From Anaerolineae bacterium (GTDB lineage: Bacteria > Chloroflexota > Anaerolineae > Anaerolineales > Anaerolineaceae): a DNA stretch of 62,028 bases. The notes beneath the pieces were generated by a model. The model was given only the letters and a program-made list of their open reading frames with translations, did no database searches and was not told the origin of the DNA. This document shows positions 16,611 to 25,126 of this stretch, in pieces (the first letter of the stretch is position 1; each line of letters starts with the position of its first letter). The stretch lies in assembly GCA_011176685.1 (NCBI GenBank), contig DUED01000038.1:1-62028 (forward strand). The letters run 5' to 3'. The position numbers and the translations under genes are program-made.

Positions 16611-17531
16611 TTATTGGCGCGTTGATGATAGAGCGCGTACCTGCTCACCGGCATGGTATGAGGAGCGCACCAGCGGCGCGCTTTCTACCCACTTGAAGCC
16701 AATTTCATATCCATAGCGCTTCAGCTTCTCAAATTCCTCCAGGGTGTAATAGCGCTCGATAGGCAGGTGCTTGCGGCTGGGCTGCAGGTACTGGCCGATG
16801 GTGAGGATGTCTACATCCCATTCGCGCAGCTCACGCATGGTCTCCTTGACCTCTTGCATATTTTCCCCTAATCCCACCATAATGCCAGATTTGGTCAGTC
16901 CTTCAGGATTGAGCTGTTTGGCGGTCGTAAGCACGAACTGTGACCATTCGTGACGGTCCTGCGGCTGTACCTTGCGGTAAAGGCGCGGTACGGTCTCTAC
17001 GTTGTGGTTAAGGATTTCCGGATGCTCGTCCATTACGATCTTGAGCGCTTCCAGGCTGCCCTTGAAATCCGGGATAAGCGCCTCGATGGAGCATTGGGGG
17101 TGTATCTCGCGGATGCGGTGAATGGTCATGGCAAAGATGCGCGCACCGCTGACGTTTTCATCGTCACGGTTGACGCTGGTGATAACGGCGTGTTTGAGCT
17201 GCATGGCTTTAACCGCCTGTGCCACGCGCTCGGGCTCTTCCCAATCTAGTGGTTTGGGCTTGCCGCGTTTCACATCGCAGAAACCGCAGCGGCGTGTGCA
17301 GATGTCGCCCAGGAGAAGGAAAGTGGCAGTACCACTGCCCCAGCACTCGCCCATATTGGGGCAGTTGGCTTCCTCGCATACTGTGTGCAGTTCCTTACGC
17401 TGCATTAATTCTTTGATATGCTCGTAAGTATCACCGCTTGGTGCGCGCACCTTGATCCAGCTTGGTCGCCGCATGGGAGTAGTGTTGATCTTTTCGGGAT
17501 TAACCCGGTCACGAGTTGGATTTATTGCCAT
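16611..17531 (-). CDS. lipA: Lipoyl synthase
   Basis: Radical-SAM enzyme that inserts two sulfurs into protein-bound octanoate. Both iron-sulfur motifs are intact: the auxiliary cluster motif [13 protein letters not shown] and the radical-SAM motif CTRRCGFC, and a conserved SS ending follows RALSS. The frame is open to 17603, but that extension runs through a palindromic repeat. ATG 17531 ([12 protein letters not shown]) gives about 306 residues, typical for LipA, although no strong ribosome-binding site is seen. No lipB or lplA is present in the window. Confidence 0.95.
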   Translation of the reverse strand: MAINPTRDRVNPEKINTTPMRRPSWIKVRAPSGDTYEHIKELMQRKELHTVCEEANCPNMGECWGSGTATFLLLGDICTRRCGFCDVKRGKPKPLDWEEPERVAQAVKAMQLKHAVITSVNRDDENVSGARIFAMTIHRIREIHPQCSIEALIPDFKGSLEALKIVMDEHPEILNHNVETVPRLYRKVQPQDRHEWSQFVLTTAKQLNPEGLTKSGIMVGLGENMQEVKETMRELREWDVDILTIGQYLQPSRKHLPIERYYTLEEFEKLKRYGYEIGFKWVESAPLVRSSYHAGEQVRALSSTRQ

Positions 17532-17590
17532 AATTATTACTAAAGGATTATACCTTTCAGAGAAAAGTGTAGCAAGAACATTTATTATAA

Positions 17591-17614
17591 GTAGGGCGAC
17601 CATCCCTGGTCGCC
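17591..17614. repeat. Palindromic repeat element (second copy)
   Basis: GTAGGGCGACC then ATCCC then TGGTCGCC forms a perfect 8-bp palindrome. It has the same frame as the element at 9937-9960 but a different stem triplet, compensated on the other arm. It lies in the divergent lipA/rsmI spacer. Confidence 0.7.
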
Positions 17615-17703
17615 AAAGAGATTATTTTATTATGTATATTACCTAAAAACCTATTTGGTAGATAAGGATTTTCTATACAAATTGATTACAATTAGAAATA
17701 TCT

Positions 17704-18369
17704 ATGCTTTATTTAGTTTCTACACCCATCGGTAATTTGGGCGACATCACCCTGCGCGCGTTGGAGACCCTGCGTATGGCGGACTACGTGATCAGCGAGG
17801 ATACGCGCAAGACTGGCTTAATGTTCAAGCGTTTTGATATCAAGAAGCCGCAGATATCATTCTATGCCTTCAATGAGCTTAAAACTCTGCCGCGCTTGCT
17901 TAGATTGCTCAAAGAGGGTAAATCGCTGGCACTGGTCAGCAACGCTGGCACACCGTGCATCTCCGATCCGGGTTTTTCCCTGGTGCGCGTTGCCATTCAA
18001 GAAGAAATTGAAGTTACTGCTATCCCTGGTCCAACCGCATTGATCATGGCTTTGACTCTTTCCGGCTTGCCGCTGCATTCCTTCACCTTCCGTGGCTTCC
18101 CTCCGCGCAAGAGTGCTGCTCGCAAGCGTTTTCTGCAGGTGGATAAAGAATCTCCGCATACACTGGTCTTCTATGAAAGTCCGCACCGCCTGTTATCTTT
18201 TCTGGAGGATGCTCTGGTTGTCTACGGTGATCGCCAGGCAGCGGTCGCGAATGACCTGACCAAGAAATTTGAGACTGTTTACCGAGGGAGGTTGTCGGAA
18301 ATTAACAAGCAGCTCTCTGAAGGAAAGCTGTTGGGGGAATACACAATTGTCATCGCAGGATCACAATAA
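17704..18369 (+). CDS. rsmI: 16S rRNA (cytidine-1402-2'-O)-methyltransferase
   Basis: 221 residues of the tetrapyrrole-methylase fold. [21 protein letters not shown] and the following [13 protein letters not shown] are RsmI signatures. [16 protein letters not shown] and [13 protein letters not shown] form the SAM pocket. It methylates the ribose of C1402 in the ribosomal decoding centre. It ends without the C-terminal helical extension of the E. coli protein, as in many Gram-positive homologues. It begins a run rsmI-queT-rsmE. Confidence 0.95.
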   Translation: MLYLVSTPIGNLGDITLRALETLRMADYVISEDTRKTGLMFKRFDIKKPQISFYAFNELKTLPRLLRLLKEGKSLALVSNAGTPCISDPGFSLVRVAIQEEIEVTAIPGPTALIMALTLSGLPLHSFTFRGFPPRKSAARKRFLQVDKESPHTLVFYESPHRLLSFLEDALVVYGDRQAAVANDLTKKFETVYRGRLSEINKQLSEGKLLGEYTIVIAGSQ

Positions 18370-18411
18370 GACTTTATAATAGCCCTATTATTTAAATAGG
18401 AGAATATTGCT

Positions 18412-18918
18412 ATTTTTAAACTGACGACACGTAGGGTTGTGCTGATGGCGATGATAGCGGCAGTATATGCTGTACTGACCATTTTCATCGCCCCATTAAG
18501 TTATGGCGTGATCCAATTCCGACTGAGCGAGGTTCTCAAAGTGCTGGTGCTGTATAACCCAATTGTCGCCTTGGGTATTGGCATTGGAACTTTTTTCGCG
18601 AACTTAGCCAGTCCTTTTGTCGGACCCTGGGAATTAATATGGATGCCTGTCACCGATATATTAGGCGGTTTCATGGCGTGGTTCGTTTATGACAGGTTAT
18701 TCAGAAGGAGATATCCTGCATTTGCTATGGCGCTTTATGCGCTCACGACCGGATTTGCTGTTGCACTGATGCTGTCTATACTAGGCATAGACCTGTTCAA
18801 TTTTGCCTTGCTTGCGGTGGGATTTAGCGAAGCTGTTATTCTGATTGGAGGGATTGTTCTTATAGAAGCCATAGTTGATATTTTGAGGAAACGTGATATT
18901 CATCTCGAAGAGTGGTAA
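18412..18918 (+). CDS. QueT family transporter (ECF S component-like)
   Basis: About 168 residues, five to six membrane helices. RLSEVLKVLVLYNP, GIGIGTFFANLASPF and WMPVTDILGG are the QueT-family blocks; members are predicted to import queuosine precursors as substrate-binding units of ECF transporters. The first normal start is GTG 18439, but that removes the usual basic N-terminus. AGGAGA (18398-18403) sits 8 bases before an in-frame ATT at 18412, which restores FKLTTRRVVLMAMIAAVY. ATT initiation is therefore likely. A transglycosylase homologue at 22809 could use the imported base. Confidence 0.82.
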   Translation: MFKLTTRRVVLMAMIAAVYAVLTIFIAPLSYGVIQFRLSEVLKVLVLYNPIVALGIGIGTFFANLASPFVGPWELIWMPVTDILGGFMAWFVYDRLFRRRYPAFAMALYALTTGFAVALMLSILGIDLFNFALLAVGFSEAVILIGGIVLIEAIVDILRKRDIHLEEW

Positions 18919-18923
18919 ATAAA

Positions 18924-19700
18924 ATGCACCGCTTTTTTTTACCGTTTGATTGCTTTTCTGGGAAACGTGTGACCTTTCCGCAGAAGACTGCACGCCAGAT
19001 CCGCAATGTGCTGCGCTTGAAGTCCGGCGAGATGGTGCTTACGCTTGACAACAGCGGTCATGTGTTTGAAGTCCAACTACAATCGGTTGAATTAAAAAAT
19101 ACATACGGTGTGATCCTGGATAAAAGCAAAGTTGATGGTGAAGTGCGAATATTTCTATCCCTGTACATTTCCCTTACGCAACGAGATAAAATGGAATTTA
19201 TCCTGCAGAAGGGCACTGAGATAGGGGTAAGTGCTTTCATCCCTTTTATTTCACGTTATTCTATGGTGCGCGATATACTCATGACCGCTTCGAGAAGGGC
19301 CAGGTGGGAGCGTATCCTCAAAGAAGCAGCAGAGCAAAGCGAACGCGGGAAAATCCCGCTGCTAAACTCGACTCTTGGCTTGGATCAGGCGGTGGAGGTT
19401 GCATGCACTGAACACGATGTTTGCCTGGCTGCCTGGGAGGAGGAAGGAGAAAATTCTCTCTCACAAGTGTTGTCTACAGTAAGCGAAAAGCTGGAGTCGC
19501 TTTCAGGCAAAGCGCGTATTGCTTTATTCATCGGTCCTGAGGGTGGATTTACACGCAAGGAAGTGCAAATATTTCATGATAATGGTGTGCAGACCTTCTC
19601 GTTGGGGAAGCGTATTTTGCGTATGGAAACGGCTGCAGTGGTTGCTCCGGCGTTGATTTTCTATGCATTAGGGGAATTAAATCCTTCAGAACAGGCGTGA
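18924..19700 (+). CDS. rsmE: 16S rRNA (uracil-1498-N3)-methyltransferase
   Basis: SPOUT-class methyltransferase of U1498 in the decoding region. MHRFFLPFD at the start, the PUA-like N-terminal domain (ARQIRNVLRLKSGE), SLYISLTQRDKMEFILQKGTEIGV, and the knot motif ALFIGPEGGFTRKEV, followed by LGKRILRMETA, are all family blocks. A GTG at 18912 is in frame inside the end of queT, but ATG 18924 gives the conserved start; the gene is 5 bp from queT and likely coupled. The 3' end overlaps the convergent methyltransferase gene by 15 bp. Confidence 0.94.
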   Translation: MHRFFLPFDCFSGKRVTFPQKTARQIRNVLRLKSGEMVLTLDNSGHVFEVQLQSVELKNTYGVILDKSKVDGEVRIFLSLYISLTQRDKMEFILQKGTEIGVSAFIPFISRYSMVRDILMTASRRARWERILKEAAEQSERGKIPLLNSTLGLDQAVEVACTEHDVCLAAWEEEGENSLSQVLSTVSEKLESLSGKARIALFIGPEGGFTRKEVQIFHDNGVQTFSLGKRILRMETAAVVAPALIFYALGELNPSEQA

Positions 19701-21185
19701 GGGCAGCAAGTTCTTTAAGCGATCCGTCAAAACTTTCCCGCGCCCCAGGTTTCTGCCTTTTTTGTCCGTTATCACCACAATATTGCCCCGTTTATAGTCT
19801 TTAGCTTCATAACCCGCTAAGTCTTCACCGCGCAGCCACTTTCCGATGAGTGAATCTTCAAGGGTAAGATTCCCGAATTGGAATTGAGTACCGAAGCGTG
19901 CTATGAATGCATGCGAAGGCAGATATCCTCCAGGTATTATTTTTGCGATATGCATCCCAGCCGAGACAAGCGGCAGCGTTGGGAATATTTCAAATAACAG
20001 AATGGGAATTGCCCAGATTTCTTTCCCGCGTGACCATAAACTCAACATTTGCCTTTCAAGCAATTGTTCCAGATTAAAGCCATACGATGTTTGGAAATAT
20101 TGCCATAAACTCTTGGTGTCTTTTTTCTGCAATTGGGAGAATCGCTTTGAGAAGCTTGCCCTTTCTTGATGGGTGCTGCTCCTTGATTTCTTTTTTATTG
20201 ATTGAATTTTGGTAAATCGTGCGCTGAAAAAACCTGAGGTGCCGAAAATATGTGGCCACAGCCGCAGCGCTTTTTCCATGTCATCCGGGTATCTACGGCT
20301 GCCATCCCATCTCAGGGCGGGGGCAGGGGTAGGTAGCTTTGTGGAGACATCATCAAGCGTGATAATGTCTTGCATCTCATCTAACACGGCTGAAACAACT
20401 GCCTCATCTTCTTCCGGCGACAAAGTGCAGGTGGCATATATAACCTGGCCGCTGGGCTTAACGGTTCGGATAGCACTGCGCAGCAAATTCAATTGACGGT
20501 TTGCTAGTTGCCTGCGTTCGCTGGATGTGATCGCTCGCATGGAGTGGGAGGCGCTATTACGCAGATTCTCCATACTGCAGGGGGCATCTAGTAGCACATA
20601 ATCAAAGCTGTCAGGATACTGCTCTCCGAAATAGCTCCCATTTTGGCAGGTGATGGCGGCATTCATCACGCCCCAGTTCTCAAGAATAACACGCAGTGCC
20701 TGGATGCGCGAGCGGCTAGCGTCGTTGGCAATAATCAAACCCTGGTCGCCGATTTTGTCTGCTAAATGAGTGGTTTTCCCGCCAGGCGAGGCAGCCATAT
20801 CCAGGATTAGCGGCTTGGGGTTTTTCGCGAAATCAAAAAGTTCCACTGGCAGCATAGATACGGCCTCCTGGATGTAATAGAACCCCATACGGTGCTCAAT
20901 GGTTGCACTGATTTCCTCTGGTGGTGATTTTACCCAGAAGCCGCTTGAACAAAAAGGCACGGGTTGTACTTCCCATCGGTAACGCATTTTCAAACTGCCA
21001 ATAAATTCCTTGGGATCCTGTTTAAGCAAATTTATTCGCACAGAAGGGATTATTGGCTTTATGAGAAAGGTCGTCAACTGAGTAAATTCATCCCTGGATA
21101 GAAAAGTTCGATAGCGCTCCAGTGCTTGCTGAACCAAAGGGGATAATTGATTATTGATTTTGTTGTTTGTGTAATGATTACTCAT
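19686..21185 (-). CDS. NOP2/Sun-type rRNA cytosine-C5-methyltransferase (RsmB/RsmF-like)
   Basis: 499 residues. The SAM domain has DMAASPGGKTTHLADK (motif I). Both catalytic cysteines are present: C203 in LLDAPCSMENLRN and C253 in ATCTLSPEEDEA, which act in covalent catalysis and product release. The C-terminal 200 residues contain a PUA-like segment (RGEDLAGYEAKDYKRGNIVV) as in RsmF/YebU-type enzymes, so RsmF-like is likelier than RsmB. It is the last gene of a tight four-gene minus-strand operon and starts 1 base after the stop of the preceding methyltransferase gene. It converges on rsmE. Confidence 0.9.
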   Translation of the reverse strand: MSNHYTNNKINNQLSPLVQQALERYRTFLSRDEFTQLTTFLIKPIIPSVRINLLKQDPKEFIGSLKMRYRWEVQPVPFCSSGFWVKSPPEEISATIEHRMGFYYIQEAVSMLPVELFDFAKNPKPLILDMAASPGGKTTHLADKIGDQGLIIANDASRSRIQALRVILENWGVMNAAITCQNGSYFGEQYPDSFDYVLLDAPCSMENLRNSASHSMRAITSSERRQLANRQLNLLRSAIRTVKPSGQVIYATCTLSPEEDEAVVSAVLDEMQDIITLDDVSTKLPTPAPALRWDGSRRYPDDMEKALRLWPHIFGTSGFFSARFTKIQSIKKKSRSSTHQERASFSKRFSQLQKKDTKSLWQYFQTSYGFNLEQLLERQMLSLWSRGKEIWAIPILLFEIFPTLPLVSAGMHIAKIIPGGYLPSHAFIARFGTQFQFGNLTLEDSLIGKWLRGEDLAGYEAKDYKRGNIVVITDKKGRNLGRGKVLTDRLKNLLPSRLF

Positions 21186-21995
21186 CTACTTCTCAATGCA
21201 AAAGACGATTTCGTCATTAAACAAGGATTCCTCAATTTGCCAGGAATAATTATCTGTAATGCCATAGACAAGTTTGTGAATCTTTTCTGTCAAGTTAAAT
21301 TTACTGCTCAAACCATATCGGGGAAGCGAGATGATTAAATAACTGACATTTAAAGCTGCCCACAGCTCACGATTGCTTCCGCGTCGGCGCAGTTCCAGAC
21401 GGTGAGGTTCTTTTAGGAGGAAAGCTACATCGGCGCGCTGGTTGGGTGTCGTGAGGAGCACATCACGCACCTCGGCTAACGGTTCTAAGCCCGATAATTC
21501 AAAGAAGCGATTTATCAATTCAATCCTAGGTTTGTGGATATCATATGCGTGGTATTGAATATCTTCTGGAAGATTCATCCAGGGGAGTGCCAATGGATTC
21601 AACCCGCAAGCTAAATCCAGGATGGTTTGTGGTTTACCTACTCGCTGAAAAATATTCTCATAAAAACCAGAAAGGTTCGGTAAGCGTTCATGGGTGGAGA
21701 TATGCTGTGACAAGAGATCGCGGCAAAGTAATCTGATTTTTACTTCATCTTGAGTTTGAAATGCCCCCTCAAGCTGTTGTCGGGCTTGTGCATAATCTAA
21801 ATCGCCAAGATAGGGCGCCATTATCTGGTGCAGTTTCCTGCGCACAACTCGCAGGACTTGCTTTTGAGATATATGCCGCTTTAATTCTTGTTGAAGAAGA
21901 TCCATTACTGTCTCGATTGGAATGCCCAACCCCCTATATTTGCGAGATTGCAGGATTTCATCCGCGAGGTTTCTAATGTCGGGATTAGTTTTCAT
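21186..21995 (-). CDS. ArmA/Rmt-like 16S rRNA methyltransferase, copy 1 (diverged)
   Basis: 269 residues matching the aminoglycoside-resistance type 16S rRNA guanine-N7 methyltransferases (FmrO/ArmA/Rmt family). An N-terminal helical rRNA-binding region has SRKYRGLGIPIETV and VRRKLHQIMAPYL. HISTHERLPNL lies at 98-108, the SAM motif LDLACGLNPLALPW at 126-139, YDIH at 151, and RDVL at 177. The late SLGG-KGM loop of known enzymes is missing (ISLPRYGLSSKFNLTEKI instead), so m7G1405 activity is doubtful. It lies 7 bp after copy 2, with which it shares the whole fold, pointing to an old tandem duplication. Confidence 0.85.
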   Translation of the reverse strand: MKTNPDIRNLADEILQSRKYRGLGIPIETVMDLLQQELKRHISQKQVLRVVRRKLHQIMAPYLGDLDYAQARQQLEGAFQTQDEVKIRLLCRDLLSQHISTHERLPNLSGFYENIFQRVGKPQTILDLACGLNPLALPWMNLPEDIQYHAYDIHKPRIELINRFFELSGLEPLAEVRDVLLTTPNQRADVAFLLKEPHRLELRRRGSNRELWAALNVSYLIISLPRYGLSSKFNLTEKIHKLVYGITDNYSWQIEESLFNDEIVFCIEK

Positions 21996-22002
21996 AGCCG
22001 GC

Positions 22003-22812
22003 TTACTTGTGTATCAGGAAAGCTAGTTCGGATGGAAAGTCGAAGCGTTCCACTTCCCAGGATTTATATTTAATCAATTCATTAAGTTGGCGGGTGTAAT
22101 TTTCTCGCATGCCCTTAGATTTACCACTCAGACTGTGGATCGGGTATGAGACCAACAAATGCCTGGCATTGATTTTATTAAGCAGTCGGCGGCTGATGCC
22201 TTTTTCAAACTGCTCTAAGCAAGGCAGACTTTTAAGCAGCAGTGCAATTTGTACTGGTGAATGGGGTATGTCTGTAATGATATTGGCTGTAACTGCTTTC
22301 CCCTTAACTGCGGTGTATGTAAAGAAATAGTTGATGAAGGCAATTAAATCATGATAGATGTCATATGCAAGATAACAGCTATTTTTATTTAATGGCATCC
22401 AGGGAATTGCAAGAGGGTTGAACCCGCACGCCAGATCAAGCACTGAAGTGATTGGTGTCAGCTTTGCCAGCGTTTCATTAAAAAAGGTTTTCAGGATGGG
22501 AAGTCTTTCCCTTGAGGAAGCGTGGTTCTGCATGACCAATTGACAAAATGCTTTGAGTTTATTATTCTCGTTATCTTTAGACAGCCCTTTCATCTGGGCT
22601 TGCCGAGCCGAATAATCTGGTTTGCAATCGAAATAAGCTGCCCCAACTTGATGTAATTTACTACGAGTCGCTTTCACCGCTTCTTTGAGATTTGTTCTCT
22701 TTACTAATTCTTGCTTGCCAATATGGCGGATGAAATCAGGGTGGATATTCTGATATTTAGGTTTTGTCAAGATGATGGAGACGAGCTGGTCAAGCGGATC
22801 TTTCTCTTTCAT
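22003..22812 (-). CDS. ArmA/Rmt-like 16S rRNA (guanine-1405-N7)-methyltransferase, copy 2
   Basis: 269 residues. It keeps the family features more completely than copy 1: KPKYQNIHPDFIRHI, TRSKLHQVGAAY, HASSRERLPIL (97-107), LDLACGFNPLAIPW (125-138), AYDIY (149-153) and VSYPIHSLSGKSKGM (221-235), the last matching the substrate loop of ArmA/Rmt enzymes. Known members methylate G1405 of 16S rRNA and give high-level resistance to 4,6-disubstituted deoxystreptamine aminoglycosides. Activity here is inferred. The start overlaps the stop of the upstream tgt-like gene (ATGA). The setting is a housekeeping RNA-modification operon, not a resistance cassette. Confidence 0.87.
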   Translation of the reverse strand: MKEKDPLDQLVSIILTKPKYQNIHPDFIRHIGKQELVKRTNLKEAVKATRSKLHQVGAAYFDCKPDYSARQAQMKGLSKDNENNKLKAFCQLVMQNHASSRERLPILKTFFNETLAKLTPITSVLDLACGFNPLAIPWMPLNKNSCYLAYDIYHDLIAFINYFFTYTAVKGKAVTANIITDIPHSPVQIALLLKSLPCLEQFEKGISRRLLNKINARHLLVSYPIHSLSGKSKGMRENYTRQLNELIKYKSWEVERFDFPSELAFLIHK

Positions 22813-23903
22813 GCACTTTCCCCGCGTAGAATTGCCATCAGGCGTGTCATAAAGCGTAGGTTATGAATAGTTGCCAGCCGTATATACAGGCTTTCACCCA
22901 GCTTATATAGATGGTTAAGGTATGCAAGCGAATTGTGCTGGCAGGTGATACAGTCGCAGGAGCTTGAGATGGGTTCATTATTACGTATATACCGTTGGTC
23001 TTTGATATATACATATTCCAGCCAGTCACCTTTTAATTCCTTAGTGTATTCCTTGAAGCGGTACAGCCGCCCATGGCGAGCGTCGCGGGTGGGCATTGCG
23101 CAGTCGAACAGGTCATAACCAAACCGATAACTTTTTTGCGCATTATACGGGTGTCCTATGCCCAGGGCATGCATGGGGAATTCCTGCGGAATAAGATCGC
23201 GCGTGTAAGCGATAATGTCTTCGAGTAAATTCCCCTGGCCATCCAGCGGCCAGCCTCCGTAACCGTATCCATCGAAACCGATCTCCAGCAGTTCCTGCGC
23301 GCATTTTTTTCGCAATTCCTTGGAGCCGCCGCCCTGCACGACTGCGAATAATTTGGGTCGTTGTTGCTGATTAGTTTCCTTTTGCTCAATTAATTGCAGA
23401 TATTGCTGTTTGCAGCGCCTTGCCCAGGTAATGGTGCGCGCAACAGAAACTTCCTGTTCGGCTTGTACTTCATCCACATGTGTACAGTCATCCAGGCAGA
23501 ATAAAACATCTGCGCCCATGTTGAACTGCAATTGGATGCTTTTTTCAGGTGTGAGCAATATTTTTTTACGGGTTCCCTCAGGGCGAACTATGATACCGTT
23601 TTCAGAAAAGCTGCCGAATTTAGAATTGCGGCGTATGAGTGAATATGCCTGAAAACCACCTGAATCAGTGAAAATTGGCTGCTGCCAGCCGCTGAAGCTG
23701 TGCAGTCCTCCTTGGGAAGTGATCACGGAAGTTCCGGGTTTTTTCATCAGATGATAAGAGTTCATCATGACAGCTTGCACCTGGCAGCTTTTTAAGTCCT
23801 GCGCATCTAAACCGCGCACCTGTCCAAAAGTCGCGTCGGGCAGGAAAGCAGGCAAGGTAACCTTCCCGTGCGGGATGTTTAATATTGGTGGTTGAACACG
23901 CAT
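22809..23903 (-). CDS. tRNA-guanine transglycosylase family protein with a variant substrate loop
   Basis: 364 residues across the TGT barrel. The general base Asp80 (FTDSGGFQAYSL), nucleophile Asp267 (LFDCAMPTRDARHG) and zinc site C316-x-C318-xx-C321...H347 are intact. TGT swaps a guanine in tRNA for a 7-deazaguanine (queuosine pathway at G34). The usual GGLAVGE loop, which lines the base pocket, reads GGWPLDG here (216-222), so the substrate may differ from preQ1 or queuine. It heads the operon with the two Rmt-like enzymes and the NOP2/Sun enzyme. The QueT-type transporter lies 4 kb away. No queA, queG or queCDEF genes are in the window. Confidence 0.9.
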   Translation of the reverse strand: MRVQPPILNIPHGKVTLPAFLPDATFGQVRGLDAQDLKSCQVQAVMMNSYHLMKKPGTSVITSQGGLHSFSGWQQPIFTDSGGFQAYSLIRRNSKFGSFSENGIIVRPEGTRKKILLTPEKSIQLQFNMGADVLFCLDDCTHVDEVQAEQEVSVARTITWARRCKQQYLQLIEQKETNQQQRPKLFAVVQGGGSKELRKKCAQELLEIGFDGYGYGGWPLDGQGNLLEDIIAYTRDLIPQEFPMHALGIGHPYNAQKSYRFGYDLFDCAMPTRDARHGRLYRFKEYTKELKGDWLEYVYIKDQRYIRNNEPISSSCDCITCQHNSLAYLNHLYKLGESLYIRLATIHNLRFMTRLMAILRGESA

Positions 23904-23989
23904 AGCTTAATACGTGAATTGTATCATTGCGTGTTTTCTATTTGATGGGTGAATATTGCAATGGAACCTTTAATGTGGATTAACCCTAA

Positions 23990-24116
23990 CTGCTTTGGAA
24001 TTTATAGCTGACAGGCATTCTTTGCCTGCCAGCCTGAGATATCGGATAGAATGCATGTCGCGTTCCATCAGCCATCGGGTCGTTGCAGGTTGCTCTCGAG
24101 CGACCCGATCTTTTTT
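23990..24116 (+). ncRNA. Candidate small RNA with its own terminator
   Basis: No plus-strand gene precedes this stretch, yet it ends in a strong plus-strand terminator. A hairpin GCTG-AC-CAGGCA/TGCCTG-C-CAGC (24007-24033) is enclosed by TGGAA (23996-24000) and TTCCA (24063-24067). A promoter could not be pinned down, and it resembles no RNA family I can name. It is divergent from the tgt-like gene. Confidence 0.4.
24074..24116 (+). terminator. Strong intrinsic terminator without an upstream gene
   Basis: ATCGGGTCG pairs with CGACCCGAT (9 bp plus two weaker pairs) and is followed by C and six T on the plus strand. The minus strand has no T-run after the stem, so it does not serve the membrane protein gene at 24142-24636. 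Confidence 0.8.
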
Positions 24117-24141
24117 CATCGGTTGTAATGTCGATTTTTAT

Positions 24142-24636
24142 CTAGCGGCGGTGGAAGAAAGCGCTGATAAGGGTAATCACGCCCGCGCCAATTAGGAATA
24201 ATGGCCACATGTCAATAAATTCCCAATCCAATCCAAAAGCTCCGCCGAAAATTATGAATCCTACGGCACTGATTGCCATCAGCACCAGACCGCCGCTATC
24301 AAAGCGTGGTCCACTGCGGTCGATTAAGCCATTTAGGATTACACCAACACCGACAAAACCGGGAATCAGTGTCCAGGCATAAGACCAGCTTGCCCAGGCA
24401 TTGTAAAGATTTTGATAATATAAAATCCCGCCAATACCACCGACAATACAGCCGGGAATTGCCAGACCACCATTACGAGTCAGAATAGCAGCGAGCAGGA
24501 AGAATCCGCCCACACCAATAACTGTGAAAGGCCAGCTAAGGAAGTCGAAGGTTTCTGGCATAAGTCGTGTTGTCAGTAGAAATGCCCCTAATAAGATCAG
24601 CAGAACCCCCCATATATATCCGCCTCGGTTTCTCAT
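24142..24636 (-). CDS. Small membrane protein, LiaI/LiaF-like transmembrane region
   Basis: 164 residues, five hydrophobic segments. The repeated pattern of WGVLLILLGAFLL near the N-terminus and WPLFLIGAGVITLISAFFHRR at the end resembles the LiaI/LiaF-like transmembrane domain (DUF5668 type) found in envelope-stress proteins. There is no LiaR/LiaS partner nearby. GGAGAA lies 5 bases before ATG. Function unknown. Confidence 0.7.
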   Translation of the reverse strand: MRNRGGYIWGVLLILLGAFLLTTRLMPETFDFLSWPFTVIGVGGFFLLAAILTRNGGLAIPGCIVGGIGGILYYQNLYNAWASWSYAWTLIPGFVGVGVILNGLIDRSGPRFDSGGLVLMAISAVGFIIFGGAFGLDWEFIDMWPLFLIGAGVITLISAFFHRR

Positions 24637-24708
24637 GTTTTCTCCTTATATTTGTATTTTGTTACTTTTATATACGTCAAATTCTGTTATCAGTTGCTGA
24701 ATTAACAT

Positions 24709-25086
24709 ATGAAAAACAATAAACTATACAAAATCATTGGTGTTATCGTATATACTGCAGTAGCCCTTATTTTATTGAATGGTGATAATGATCAAGCGTA
24801 TGGAATAATGTGGCTAACCGGAGGATTGGCAGGTATTGTTTTACTAGCCTATAAACATCGTCTTCCTGTTCATTTTTTTGGAAACCTAAGTTGCCTATTA
24901 TGGATTCTTTATGGTTGGTGGGCTTTTATAATAATACTTGCTGTTTTTATGATTATGGGCCCAATTATTTTATTAATAGCTGTTATTTTAAAACCAAGAC
25001 GAAAGTGTCCTAATTGTAAGAAAATTATTGATGGAGATGCAGTTAAATGCCCATATTGTGCTTCAGAAATTGAGCCAATAATTTAG
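24709..25086 (+). CDS. Small membrane protein with a C-terminal zinc ribbon
   Basis: 125 residues: four hydrophobic helices, then a zinc ribbon formed by CPNCKKIIDGD followed by CPYCASEIEPII (two CxxC pairs). Base use is clearly more AT-rich than the genes to the left. Zinc-ribbon tailed small membrane proteins are common but uncharacterised. It has no recognisable partner and lies next to IS debris, so it may be recently acquired. Confidence 0.65.
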   Translation: MKNNKLYKIIGVIVYTAVALILLNGDNDQAYGIMWLTGGLAGIVLLAYKHRLPVHFFGNLSCLLWILYGWWAFIIILAVFMIMGPIILLIAVILKPRRKCPNCKKIIDGDAVKCPYCASEIEPII

Positions 25087-25126
25087 TTGATTATCTTTTT
25101 CAAATATATTACTATATTTCCTGAAT

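Noticed and set aside
18370-18411. preQ1 riboswitch upstream of the QueT-type gene
   Set aside because: The short spacer holds only a 6-bp hairpin (CCTATT/AATAGG) and lacks the conserved preQ1-I/II bases.
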